Positions 8,348 to 14,998 are shown, counted from the stretch's first letter. The stretch is DNA of 64,000 bases from Pseudomonas sp. GM74 (GCF_000282455.1 NZ_AKJG01000046.1:93551-157550); one strand, 5' to 3'. A program made the numbers and translations. Notes: generated by a model not told the origin, from the letters alone.

Positions 8348-9143
8348 AGGGACGAGGTTGGAGCTGTGCCCCCTTTTTTGGCTGAAGTGTTTCGGCGTCA
8401 CATCGTTCAAACAACTCATTATGCCATTCAATACCAACTGGGCATTCGTGAGCATGGAGCGGTGAGCCGGAAATGTATTTTTCGCCATTCCAAATTACTC
8501 CAATAATTTTAGGAAGACCGACCCGATACAACCCCATCAGCTGGGGAGATCCACCGCTCTGTGGGTCCTCCCCGCTTGCCAGCGAGTCGCAGAACGCACC
8601 AAAGACGCTTCTGCTGGTGTCTTTGATAGCTGAGTCTTTCCATTTTTGATACCAGTTGGAAAGAGGTTTTTTGCCGGAGCCAGAATACTGAATGAGGCCT
8701 GATACAGTGGGTAACTTAAGTACTTCGGCTTTGACGTCTCCTTGTCCTGACCAAGAAACAGATCCAGCATAGAACTGAGATCTCATTCCACTTCCTGACC
8801 GAGATATGTATAGGATCTCAAAGATATTTTTGGCCTGTCGAGGATAAGAGGTGAAGCCGTATGAGATAAACGCTCTAACGATTTCGAGTTTTTCCTCGAA
8901 GCTCATGTCGCTCGATAACACATGCTCAAAATCTATTTTGGTACACAGCTTGTCTAGAATCTGGGCGGGAAACAGAACGTCACCACAAAAACCAAAAACT
9001 TCAGGGTGTTTGGTTGAAGCATAGAGTTTTTTTCCGTCGTTCCAATGGGTTTTATCGGCCCAAGTAAATCTACTATCACTAGCTAAATAAATTGCGGACG
9101 GTTGCCTGTGGTCGACTGATACCCAAGAAATCAATGTTGTCAT
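8334..9143 (-). CDS. proteasome-like Ntn-hydrolase fold protein
   Basis: A 269-residue protein that appears to share the N-terminal-nucleophile hydrolase layout of HslV and proteasome beta subunits. Removal of Met1 would expose Thr2 in MTTLISWVSVD. AIYLASDSRFTW follows where HslV has its AGDG Asp strand, then GKKLYAS matching the catalytic-lysine strand, and VFGFCGD matching the next strand. Later GSG and SGG turns also fit. These are pattern matches seen by eye, not a database result. It overlaps the integrase 3' end and ends the leftward early block; GGAAG precedes ATG 9143. A role as a phage accessory (moron) peptidase or amidase is inference. It is considerably longer than HslV, with an insert after residue 90. 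Confidence 0.5.
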   Translation of the reverse strand: MTTLISWVSVDHRQPSAIYLASDSRFTWADKTHWNDGKKLYASTKHPEVFGFCGDVLFPAQILDKLCTKIDFEHVLSSDMSFEEKLEIVRAFISYGFTSYPRQAKNIFEILYISRSGSGMRSQFYAGSVSWSGQGDVKAEVLKLPTVSGLIQYSGSGKKPLSNWYQKWKDSAIKDTSRSVFGAFCDSLASGEDPQSGGSPQLMGLYRVGLPKIIGVIWNGEKYISGSPLHAHECPVGIEWHNELFERCDAETLQPKKGAQLQPRPFINK

Positions 9144-9252
9144 AGGCTTCCACTGCTAATTTGTTTTGTGTATCTTAAATGGTATTGGCATACGCAACAC
9201 GCCTCAATGAGCAACTCCCAGGCCCTCCACCAATAAATTTCGACGGGGGGTG

Positions 9253-9288
9253 AGGTCGGAGGACCTATCCCCCGGGTAACCGGGGGAT
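9253..9288. other. two adjacent perfect hairpins with tetraloops
   Basis: AGGTC-GGAG-GACCT (9253-9266) is followed directly by a 9-bp stem, ATCCCCCGG-GTAA-CCGGGGGAT (9267-9288). They lie in the 234-bp spacer upstream of the Ntn-like gene. The first hairpin exposes GGA in its loop on the plus strand, like Rsm/Csr-binding hairpins. No T-run follows on either strand, so a plain terminator is unlikely. Confidence 0.6.
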
Positions 9289-9377
9289 GGCTGGGTCCCT
9301 TTCTAGATCGACAATTCAATTTGTCTCACCCCCTCTCTCATTATCTGATGTCAGGTACGGGTGGGTGTTTGGCAGGT

Positions 9378-9647
9378 TTATGCGCGAATCCCATTGAGCT
9401 GACGATACTCCTTGATTGCTGCAGTGCGCTGAACGTCCAGATAGTCTGCCAGATCGCTGATATGCACGCCTTTGGCGCTTTTCTGGCTTGCCTCAAGGCG
9501 GGTTATGGGAATTCTAATTTGGCCAGCCATAACTTTGCGTTGAAACATGTCTGTGGTGAGATGTGTAAAGTAGTCTTTGCAGACTCGTTCGAGTGGCACG
9601 ATTGCTTGCCCTTCGTACTGGGCCATCAACAAAAATAAGGTATTCAT
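9378..9647 (-). CDS. pyocin activator PrtN family protein
   Basis: An 89-residue small DNA-binding regulator resembling PrtN, the SOS-dependent activator of pyocin genes. The characteristic opening MNTLFLLMAQYEGQAIVP and the KDYFTHL and SQKSAKGVHISDLADYLD blocks are clear. In P. aeruginosa PrtN acts on P-box promoters and is repressed by PrtR. Here it sits next to the integrase side of an intact phage, where it could act as an early activator or excisionase-like factor (inference). A second, shorter family member is at 12269-12511. Confidence 0.85.
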   Translation of the reverse strand: MNTLFLLMAQYEGQAIVPLERVCKDYFTHLTTDMFQRKVMAGQIRIPITRLEASQKSAKGVHISDLADYLDVQRTAAIKEYRQLNGIRA

Positions 9648-10462
9648 TCTGCGGCCTCAGTCATCTTGCGCTGATAGTTGAACGAATGCTGCTGCTGCCA
9701 CTCGTGGAACCTGTCCATTTCCAAGGGCTTTAATTCGGTCCATCCGATGGGCCACCCCATGAGCCACTCGACCCATTCCGGGTTCAATTGGCCACCGTCT
9801 GACGCCATCACGGCATGGTCCAATCGATCGTTCGATCGATCGGCACCGGACTTGCGCGTGAGAGCGGCCTTTGATGATCCCTTTGCCATACTCGCCACCG
9901 GTGTTGGCCAGGTCCGTGTCACTGCAGTACTTCGCTCTTGATCCCCATCTGCAACCGCCCCATACGATCTCGTTGGCATAGGCCATGAGCCAAGTTCGGT
10001 CCCGCTTGTGGGGCGCTCCAACGTCGGATGCTGAAACAATGCACCACTGCGCGTCATACCCCATTTCGGCAAGTTCACCGAGGACCAAGGCAAGTCCTCT
10101 TCCCACAAGCAAAGGTGAGTTTTCCAGGTAGACGAGTGCAGGTCGTACTTCGCTGATAATTCGTGCCATTTCTCGCCAGAGTCCAGAACGTGATCCGTTA
10201 ATGCCGGTGCCGTTTCCGGCCGCAGAGATGTCTTGGCATGGGAATCCGCCAGAAACCACGTCAACAAGGCCTCGCCATCGTCTTCCGTCAAAACTGCATA
10301 CGTCAGACCAAATTGGGAAAGCCGGGAGTGAGCCATCGGTTTGTCGTTGCGCCAGAACTTGTGCGGCGTAGGCATCACGCTCAACGGCGCAGATGGTGCG
10401 CCAGCCCAGGAGGTGGCTTCCGAGTATTCCGCCACCAGCGCCTGCGAAAAGAGCCAACTCAT
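9644..10462 (-). other. full-length alternative-frame ORF inside the C5 methyltransferase gene
   Basis: A 272-codon frame overlaps the methyltransferase almost completely, starting four bases after its GTG and ending 13 bases beyond its stop. It is not random in look: it contains STWKTHLCLWEEDLPW, LPKWGMTRSGALFQHPT and LNPEWVEWLMGWPIGWT, which I recognise as recurrent in proteins annotated in phage genomes. It could be a second product, an old frameshifted homologue, or a systematic misannotation kept open by sequence constraint. GGAGG is eight bases from its ATG. The frame with the catalytic motifs is the other one. Confidence 0.35.
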
Positions 10463-10466
10463 TCAC
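9657..10466 (-). CDS. DNA (cytosine-5) methyltransferase, orphan
   Basis: A 269-residue C5 methyltransferase that would protect phage DNA from host restriction or mark it. The ordered motifs are visible: I LALFAGAGGG (SAM binding), IV GGFPCQDIS with nucleophile Cys77, VI VYLENSP, VIII APHKRDRTW, and X ALGNGQVPRVA. The region between VIII and X is short, so target recognition is compact. No endonuclease partner is adjacent, hence orphan. The GTG start overlaps the previous gene's TGA and lies four bases after GGAGG. The gene almost completely overlaps a second long frame (9644-10462). Confidence 0.88.
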   Translation of the reverse strand: MNELALFAGAGGGILGSHLLGWRTICAVERDAYAAQVLAQRQTDGSLPAFPIWSDVCSFDGRRWRGLVDVVSGGFPCQDISAAGNGTGINGSRSGLWREMARIISEVRPALVYLENSPLLVGRGLALVLGELAEMGYDAQWCIVSASDVGAPHKRDRTWLMAYANEIVWGGCRWGSRAKYCSDTDLANTGGEYGKGIIKGRSHAQVRCRSIERSIGPCRDGVRRWPIEPGMGRVAHGVAHRMDRIKALGNGQVPRVAAAAFVQLSAQDD

Positions 10467-10927
10467 GTGGCCTCCATCAACGTGTCTGTGGATCCCGCAG
10501 TAGTCAGCTCCGGGAGATGGTTCAGTGTTTTCGGCACAATTAGGGCTGCCATAGCGAGGGCTTGATTTCGAAGAGCGAGAGAGTCACGTTCCAGTTTTTT
10601 GCCAGTCCTAAACGCACTGAAAGTTTCGGCTGCGATACGCAGTTTCTCGGCGATTTCCAGTAAGGTCTGATGGTGCGTTTCGTTCAGTGCCTGGATGTCC
10701 TTGAGCTTTTTGCAATGCCGATCAAGGTGTTGATGATCGGCTCGAATGAGCTGAAGGGACGCTTCTAGTTCGTGGATGGTTTTAGCGCTGTTAGCACGCT
10801 GATTAATCGTGCCTTCGTCGACTCCAGCGATACGGCCGTCAGTCAGGCCGATACGATAACCGGTCCAGTAGAGTAGGGCGGCTGCAACGATGAGACTGAT
10901 TAGTGCGCAGAGTTGAATAGGTGTCAT
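10463..10927 (-). CDS. phage membrane-anchored coiled-coil protein of unknown function
   Basis: I do not recognise a defined family. The 154-residue protein begins with one membrane helix (LCALISLIVAAALLYWTGY, about residues 6-24), then a charged helical stretch to about residue 115 with heptad-like spacing (TIHELEASLQLIRADHQHLDRH, LLEIAEKLRIAAETF), suggesting a cytoplasmic coiled coil. It is translationally coupled to the methyltransferase through the GTGA overlap. A CCTCTCACCAA leader motif lies about 40 bp upstream. Confidence 0.7.
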   Translation of the reverse strand: MTPIQLCALISLIVAAALLYWTGYRIGLTDGRIAGVDEGTINQRANSAKTIHELEASLQLIRADHQHLDRHCKKLKDIQALNETHHQTLLEIAEKLRIAAETFSAFRTGKKLERDSLALRNQALAMAALIVPKTLNHLPELTTAGSTDTLMEAT

Positions 10928-10964
10928 GTGCTGTGTTCCTCGGCAGAACCCGCCGGCGGGATCG

Positions 10965-10975
10965 TTGGTGAGAGG
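10965..10975 (-). repeat. leader motif copy 1 (CCTCTCACCAA, minus strand)
   Basis: The first of four exact copies of an 11-mer found in leaders of early genes, here in the 5' region of the membrane/coiled-coil gene at 10463-10927. Confidence 0.6.
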
Positions 10976-11006
10976 TCGGCGGCGGGGGGCTACTTGGGTT
11001 GACTGG

Positions 11007-11816
11007 TTATGCGCTGAAGGTGCCCAGGGTTAGGCTCGCAGCACCGCCGACTTCTTTGGCGAGTGTCGTTTTGAACTCCTGGGCGATTTCTTCGACCTGC
11101 TGTTCTTCGCCTGCCCAGCGGAGTTTGAGGGTTGGTTTGTCATCGCCAGTTAGGATGCTGAGCTTTAAGGTGAATACTCGGGTGCCCAGGCCTTCGTACG
11201 GGACCAGTTCGAAGAACAGCGCGTCGATACGGCTCTCGGCGCTAGCGGCTTCGATGCTATCCATTGCACTGCGAGAGGCGCCGAAGTTGTGTTCGCTGCT
11301 GGTGGCCGAGCTGCGGGCCTCAATGGTGATGTTGCGTACGCTGGCGATGGCGGCACTGATGGGCATGGTGCCGCCGCCTTCCTTGCTTGCCACGAGGCTG
11401 AGGTGCCAGTCTTCGATCCACTCGGCCAGCTCGCGCTGGCTGAGTTTCTTGCCGGCGATTTGCTGAAGTGCTTTGTAGGCTGCGGTCGGCTTGAGCTTCA
11501 GTGTTGCAACGTCATCCGCATGGCCCGGTGCAGTGTCGTCGCCGAGGTTGAAAAAGATCTTACAACTCATGTCGTCCTGATCGACGAAACCTTTGGCGGT
11601 AGGGCCGGTGCGCGAGATCGTGTACTCAGCAAAGTCGCGCACGCTACTGGTGTGCAGCGCACCGCGGAAACGGGAGCGTAGCGCTTGGTACTTTTCAAGG
11701 TTATGGATTTGAACGTTGTCCGGCAGCGCGGTAACAGGAATGAGCGTTGCGGGAAGGGCGCTGGCGGCGTGTGCTTGGGCGACGATCAGTTCGAGTGTGT
11801 CTTTAGCGAGTGGCAT
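11007..11816 (-). CDS. YfdQ-like DUF2303 protein
   Basis: A 269-residue member of the DUF2303 family, whose type is E. coli prophage CPS-53 YfdQ. Recognisable pieces are the YQALRSRFRGALHTSSVRDFAEY block and the long hydrophilic middle with KKLSQRELAEWIEDW. Function is unknown; members sit in early operons of temperate phages near other small genes, as here. The ATG at 11816 is preceded by AAGGAAGC and by a leader copy of CCTCTCACCAA, so it probably begins its own transcription or translation unit. Confidence 0.8.
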   Translation of the reverse strand: MPLAKDTLELIVAQAHAASALPATLIPVTALPDNVQIHNLEKYQALRSRFRGALHTSSVRDFAEYTISRTGPTAKGFVDQDDMSCKIFFNLGDDTAPGHADDVATLKLKPTAAYKALQQIAGKKLSQRELAEWIEDWHLSLVASKEGGGTMPISAAIASVRNITIEARSSATSSEHNFGASRSAMDSIEAASAESRIDALFFELVPYEGLGTRVFTLKLSILTGDDKPTLKLRWAGEEQQVEEIAQEFKTTLAKEVGGAASLTLGTFSA

Positions 11817-11829
11817 TGATGCTTCCTTT

Positions 11830-11840
11830 TTGGTGAGAGG
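11830..11840 (-). repeat. leader motif copy 2 (CCTCTCACCAA, minus strand)
   Basis: This copy lies 14 bp upstream of the DUF2303 start and just before its ribosome site. The flanking TCCT and AGGA could pair around the motif, which would put the ribosome site in a hairpin. Confidence 0.6.
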
Positions 11841-11868
11841 ACTTCGGTGCTGTGTCTTGGTAATGCTT

Positions 11869-12210
11869 TTAGCGAGGGACTACTGGGGTGTCTTCGCTCT
11901 TGAAGAGCTGCGAAGTCGGGTCGTTCTGGAATAGGGTCAGCCCTTGAGGCGTGAGGTACAACGGAGTGTCCAGAGTTGAGTCTTCACGCAACTTGCCGCG
12001 TTTGGTGGGCTGGGCGAAGTCGAGGGTATGGCTGATTGCGACCTGATTGCTCTGGCCGATTTGCTTCATCTTCAGCGTGATTTTCACTTCGCCCGCTTTG
12101 CCATAGTCGATGACCCCGGCGGCGACGTTTGAAAGGGCTTGGCCGATTTGCTGGGCGAAGACGCCTGCATTGAGCGAGTTAAAGAAGTCGTTCGTGTCCG
12201 TGGCTTTCAT
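11869..12210 (-). CDS. phage early protein of unknown function
   Basis: I do not recognise this 113-residue protein. It has an N-terminal amphipathic part (FNSLNAGVFAQQIGQALSNVAAGVIDYG) and a beta-rich middle (EVKITLKMKQIGQSNQVAISHTLDF) with no obvious catalytic or metal motif. It sits immediately upstream of the DUF2303 gene, a pairing that suggests shared function, such as DNA handling (inference only). Confidence 0.7.
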   Translation of the reverse strand: MKATDTNDFFNSLNAGVFAQQIGQALSNVAAGVIDYGKAGEVKITLKMKQIGQSNQVAISHTLDFAQPTKRGKLREDSTLDTPLYLTPQGLTLFQNDPTSQLFKSEDTPVVPR

Positions 12211-12268
12211 GTGCTGTGCCTTCTTGAGTACGAGTTGTTTGCCCCTGGACGGCAGGGACCACCGTGAA

Positions 12269-12511
12269 TCAGGCTGCTTGCTTCGCTGCTTGCGCGTCGA
12301 GAAAGTCAGCCAGGTCGTGCAGGTACACCACCCGTTGCGCGCGAGCGGACCCGTGTAGCCGATTCACAACCAGCGCAATACGCCCGGCTTTGATCTCGGC
12401 CAGCAGGTAGCGATCGGTGCGGATGTGCGAGAAGTAGTGCTCGCGAACGGCTGCCAGCGTCGGGCACGGTGTTGCGAACTGACGCCGAAGTTGGTCGAGG
12501 GTGTTGCTCAT
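12269..12511 (-). CDS. PrtN-like small regulator, second copy in the prophage
   Basis: An 80-residue protein with the PrtN layout: VREHYFSHIRTDRYLLAEIKAGRIAL corresponds to the KDYFTHL..FQRKVMAGQI block of the protein at 9378-9647, and VVYLHDLADFLDAQA to its VHISDLADYLD. It lacks the opening NTLFLLMAQY strand. It overlaps the next upstream gene by four bases (ATGA), so the two are translated together. It is probably a DNA-binding modulator of early or late transcription. Confidence 0.75.
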   Translation of the reverse strand: MSNTLDQLRRQFATPCPTLAAVREHYFSHIRTDRYLLAEIKAGRIALVVNRLHGSARAQRVVYLHDLADFLDAQAAKQAA

Positions 12512-12882
12512 GCCGCGTCCTCCCCGAACCCCTCCGATGGGGGCAGCAACTTGAGGCGGATCAGTTCGGCGAGGCCTTCTTTGCTTTTGCCCATTGCTGC
12601 CGCGCAGACGTTGCCGCGTTGGTCGGCGACGACGGCGCCGTAGGGGTACTCCGGCGATTTAGTCGGGGTGACGTAGGCGATTTGCCCCTCGCCAATGACA
12701 GCGTCGACACAACGGAATACCTCGGCTAGTTCGGCGCTGACCGGAGGTAGCGATTCCAGCAGCTGTACGGCTTCGGCTGAGGCGCCAATCAGCGTGGCGC
12801 GGCTGATGACAGTCGGGTGGTTGAGAAACATCGGGACCAGCTTCAGTGCGCCGATGGCTTGGGTAATGACGTTCTGGCTCAT
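12508..12882 (-). CDS. phage early protein of unknown function
   Basis: A 124-residue soluble-looking protein that I cannot place in a family. ATG 12882 is preferred because it overlaps the upstream stop as ATGA; a longer frame has no support. It has a helical N-terminus (ITQAIGALKLVPMF) and a small beta region (YPYGAVVADQRGNVCAAAMG). It is embedded in a run of genes linked by four-base overlaps, so expression is coupled. Confidence 0.7.
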   Translation of the reverse strand: MSQNVITQAIGALKLVPMFLNHPTVISRATLIGASAEAVQLLESLPPVSAELAEVFRCVDAVIGEGQIAYVTPTKSPEYPYGAVVADQRGNVCAAAMGKSKEGLAELIRLKLLPPSEGFGEDAA

Positions 12883-13154
12883 GCTGCGGCGTCCTTGTGC
12901 GTAATGGTGATGTTCAGTTTCTTGGCGACCCACTCAACGCCTGCTTCTTTCACCATCACCACTGCGTAGTGGCGGTGCTGCTTGATGGCAGGGACCCAGG
13001 TACTACGTGGGTCGGAGAACAGGTAACCGCGATCGCGGTGTTTGCTGGCGAGCTCGCCGTTGTTGGTGAGGATTCCCAGCTCCCGCAACCTGGTGCGGAA
13101 GGCGCGGGGCTTGAGGCCAAGTACGGCTGCCGTTTGATCCAGGGTACGGTTCAT
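12879..13154 (-). CDS. KilAC-domain phage protein (antirepressor C-terminal domain only)
   Basis: A 91-residue protein that corresponds to the KilAC C-terminal domain of phage antirepressors: LDQTAAVLGLKPRAFRTRLRELGIL is the helix-turn-helix-like part, followed by RGYLFSDPRSTW and an HYAVVMVKEAGVEWVAKKL segment. Full antirepressors carry an additional N-terminal BRO/Ant domain that is absent here, so it probably binds DNA but may not inactivate the repressor. It overlaps the next gene by ATGA. Confidence 0.75.
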   Translation of the reverse strand: MNRTLDQTAAVLGLKPRAFRTRLRELGILTNNGELASKHRDRGYLFSDPRSTWVPAIKQHRHYAVVMVKEAGVEWVAKKLNITITHKDAAA

Positions 13155-13164
13155 GGCTCTGTCC

Positions 13165-13539
13165 TCAAGCTGCGAGCAGTTTTCGAACGCTGTTCAGGAG
13201 TGCTTCCGACTCGGCCAACATTTGCTGTATTTGCGCTGTAGGAGTGGGCTGCCCTGGCGGCGGCATAGGCTCTGCCGACTCGATGTGTCCGTTCGCGATG
13301 TCCTGGATAAAGTCCCGCAGGTGCAGGTGATTGGCGCGATCCGAACGCTTTAGGGTCAGCTCGCCGGTGTGCCCGCCGAAGTCCACGCTGATGACTGCGT
13401 TGTCGTCGGTCAGCTCCACCTCAAAGCTCGCGTGGATGGTTTGTTCCGGTCGGTGAAGGGGGCAAACGGCGGCACCGCCAACCTGAAGCATGTGATGCAG
13501 CAGCTCTTGTTTCGGGAGGGGGATGAGATAGCTGTTCAT
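13165..13539 (-). CDS. phage early protein of unknown function
   Basis: A 124-residue protein with no recognised domain. ATG 13539 is used because it overlaps the upstream stop; an ORF extension upstream has unlikely composition. The middle part (VELTDDNAVISVDFGGHTGELTLKR) reads as a beta sheet, and the tail (IQQMLAESEALLNSVRKLLAA) as an amphipathic helix that could oligomerise. It is the second gene of the leftward operon. Confidence 0.65.
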   Translation of the reverse strand: MNSYLIPLPKQELLHHMLQVGGAAVCPLHRPEQTIHASFEVELTDDNAVISVDFGGHTGELTLKRSDRANHLHLRDFIQDIANGHIESAEPMPPPGQPTPTAQIQQMLAESEALLNSVRKLLAA

Positions 13540-13742
13540 GCTGCATCGCCTCCGAACGGCCAAGTGCTGTCTTCTGCTGCGGTAGTGTTGCCTGGCATTA
13601 CTGCCTTGGTGCGACCTTTTGGGGTGGTGATTACAAGCAATCCAGTACGGTGCTGGATGGCTTCGACGGCGGCGCGGCTGCTGCATGCGGACGGATGCAG
13701 ATAAACCGGGCAGCGGGTATTGCTGTGCTGTGTGGTTTGCAT
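13536..13742 (-). CDS. first gene of the leftward early operon, small unknown protein
   Basis: A 68-residue protein, MQTTQHSNTRCPVYLHPSACSS followed by a short region with QHRTGLLVITTPKGRTKAVM. No function is known to me. It is read directly from the predicted PL promoter; its leader carries a CCTCTCACCAA motif 13 bases before the start. It ends in an ATGA overlap with the following gene. Confidence 0.7.
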   Translation of the reverse strand: MQTTQHSNTRCPVYLHPSACSSRAAVEAIQHRTGLLVITTPKGRTKAVMPGNTTAAEDSTWPFGGDAA

Positions 13743-13754
13743 GGCTCGTACTCT

Positions 13755-13765
13755 TTGGTGAGAGG
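13755..13765 (-). repeat. leader motif copy 3 (CCTCTCACCAA, minus strand)
   Basis: This copy lies between the predicted PL start and the first gene of the leftward operon. CTCT and AGAG, then CGTA and TACG, can pair around it, so the motif would be presented in a small hairpin. Confidence 0.6.
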
Positions 13766-13777
13766 TATACGAGGCAA

Positions 13778-13809
13778 ACGATACAAATACGCATTGATTG
13801 AGTCAATAC
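13778..13809 (-). promoter_or_regulatory. PL promoter with repressor operator
   Basis: On the minus strand TTGACT (13806-13801), 17 bases and TATCGT (13783-13778) make a good sigma-70 promoter for the leftward operon. Its -35 lies inside the 19-mer GTATTGACTCAATCAATGC (13809-13791), which differs at two positions from the operator beside the repressor start. An outer CAAATACG/CGTATTTG inverted repeat (13784-13791, 13809-13816) frames it. Confidence 0.75.
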
Positions 13810-13838
13810 GTATTTGCATTGATTTTAAAGTTGGGTAT

Positions 13839-13862
13839 AAAAAAGCCCGCAGGAAGCGGGCT
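13839..13862 (-). terminator. terminator of the repressor transcript
   Basis: Read on the minus strand, AGCCCGC-TTCCT-GCGGGCT is followed by TTTTTT. It lies 20 bases after the repressor stop and ahead of the PL promoter, separating the two leftward transcripts. Confidence 0.85.
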
Positions 13863-13881
13863 CAATCTGGCGGGCGATGTA

Positions 13882-14559
13882 TTAGAAAATTTCTAACTTC
13901 GAGAAGACGACACCACAGATCATTGCATCGTCTCCTAGCTCGATGATCGGCTCAGGCCAAGCCGGGTTCAATGGCTTCAGGAACCGGCGCTTTCCTTCCA
14001 TCACCAGTTGTTTGAACGTTGCCTCTTGGCTATCAACTAGTTTGGCGATGACAAGCGATCCATTTTCGGCATCCTTCGCAGGGTCAACAAAAATGATGTC
14101 TCCATCTCTGAAAGAGCGACGTTCATGTTGGTTGAACATGGAAAGACCGCGAACTCTCAGAGCGTAACTTTGGCTACTATGAGACGCGGCGCATGGCAGC
14201 CATATCTCTGCATCATCAAGCGTCCGAACGTCTTCTATTTCGCACCAAGCTCCTGCTTGAACCCAAGAAATCAACGGCACATATCCTTTGATTGCCGGCC
14301 CTGGTTCTACATTGGATTCAGAGCTTGAGGCTGAATTGACCTCAATAGTTAGATCTTTGTGTTCGCCACCTTTCCACAGCCAGTTGCTGCTGACCTTCAA
14401 GGCTTTGGCGATTTTCTCGACGTTCTCGTTACGCGGGCTGGTTACCGCGTTAGTCACGATCCTATGAATAGTTGGCTGAGGGACACCAGAGCGGCGGCCT
14501 AGCTCGCCTTCCGATAGTTCAAGTTCTTGCATGCGTTGAGCGATGCGGTCACCAATCAC
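13882..14559 (-). CDS. cI: LexA/CI-type phage repressor with self-cleavage domain
   Basis: A 225-residue repressor. The N-terminal XRE helix-turn-helix (ELSEGELGRRSGVPQPTIHRIV) would bind the 19-bp operators. The C-terminal S24 domain has an Ala102-Gly103 cleavage bond in WVQAGAW, Ser140 in VRGLSMF and Lys183 in ATFKQL, so RecA-stimulated autocleavage and SOS induction are expected. GTG 14559 is chosen because AAGGCAGAG precedes it; the frame stays open upstream but would start within the operator. The transcript ends at the hairpin 13839-13862. Confidence 0.9.
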   Translation of the reverse strand: MIGDRIAQRMQELELSEGELGRRSGVPQPTIHRIVTNAVTSPRNENVEKIAKALKVSSNWLWKGGEHKDLTIEVNSASSSESNVEPGPAIKGYVPLISWVQAGAWCEIEDVRTLDDAEIWLPCAASHSSQSYALRVRGLSMFNQHERRSFRDGDIIFVDPAKDAENGSLVIAKLVDSQEATFKQLVMEGKRRFLKPLNPAWPEPIIELGDDAMICGVVFSKLEIF

Positions 14560-14595
14560 TTTTCTCTGCCTTGATTCAAAAACGTATCGCCGATT

Positions 14596-14639
14596 GTATT
14601 GAATCAATCAATACGTTTGTGTATTGTGGCGTTCAATGC
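14596..14639. promoter_or_regulatory. divergent PRM/PR control region with two operators
   Basis: The operator GTATTGAATCAATCAATAC (14596-14614, perfect 7-bp arms) is followed six bases later by a weaker 19-mer, GTATTG..TCAATGC (14621-14639). Rightward, TTGAAT (14599-14604), 17 bases, TATTGT (14622-14627) would drive cro. Leftward, TTGAAC (14636-14631), 17 bases, TATTGA (14613-14608) would drive the repressor. Both promoters overlap both operators, as in a classical genetic switch. Confidence 0.75.
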
Positions 14640-14660
14640 GAAAGCGCATCGGTGAACGAT

Positions 14661-14858
14661 ATGACTATCCAAGAAATGCTTGCGGAGTTGCTGCGGTCGG
14701 GTTTGTCCCAGCGAGTTATCGCAGACCGCGTAGGTACAACGCAGCCAACCATCAATCGTGCTGCGAGAGGCGCGGATGTTCGGTATGTGACAGGGAAGGC
14801 TATCGAAAACCTTTACCTGCAAGAAAAAGCAGCTGCTGGCTTGAAGTCGGCAGCTTAA
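14661..14858 (+). CDS. cro: Cro-like helix-turn-helix regulator
   Basis: A 65-residue protein with one helix-turn-helix, LSQRVIADRVGTTQPTINRAARG, and little else. It is the first gene divergent from the repressor and reads from the predicted PR promoter, the position and size of a Cro protein that competes for the same operators in lytic development. ATG 14661 is used; the frame is open upstream through the repressor gene but without support. Confidence 0.8.
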   Translation: MTIQEMLAELLRSGLSQRVIADRVGTTQPTINRAARGADVRYVTGKAIENLYLQEKAAAGLKSAA

Positions 14859-14867
14859 AAGGGTGCC

Positions 14868-14902
14868 GAGCTGGGGCCTCTCACCAAAGAATCCCCCAGC
14901 TC
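14868..14902 (+). promoter_or_regulatory. leader hairpin presenting CCTCTCACCAA (motif copy 4)
   Basis: GAGCTGGGG (14868-14876) and CCCCAGCTC (14894-14902) form a perfect 9-bp stem with a 17-base loop that starts with CCTCTCACCAA (14877-14887). It follows cro in the rightward transcript, with no T-run, and resembles an RNA recognition element more than a terminator. Confidence 0.6.
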
Positions 14903-14998
14903 AGCTACGACGACACACAGCACATGCACATCGGTCGTGGTCGTAGGATAGGGACTACCTCATCTTATGGCTACACCGTAAACAGGGGATTTACGGTT

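Noticed and set aside
9657..10466. Restriction-modification system
   Set aside because: No endonuclease or specificity gene is adjacent to the C5 methyltransferase or to the Dam gene at 42487-43281; both look orphan.
13155..13840. N-terminal extension (90 residues) of the protein at 13165-13539
   Set aside because: It would overlap the upstream gene in another frame and the PL region, and has basic low-quality composition; the ATGA-coupled start is far better.
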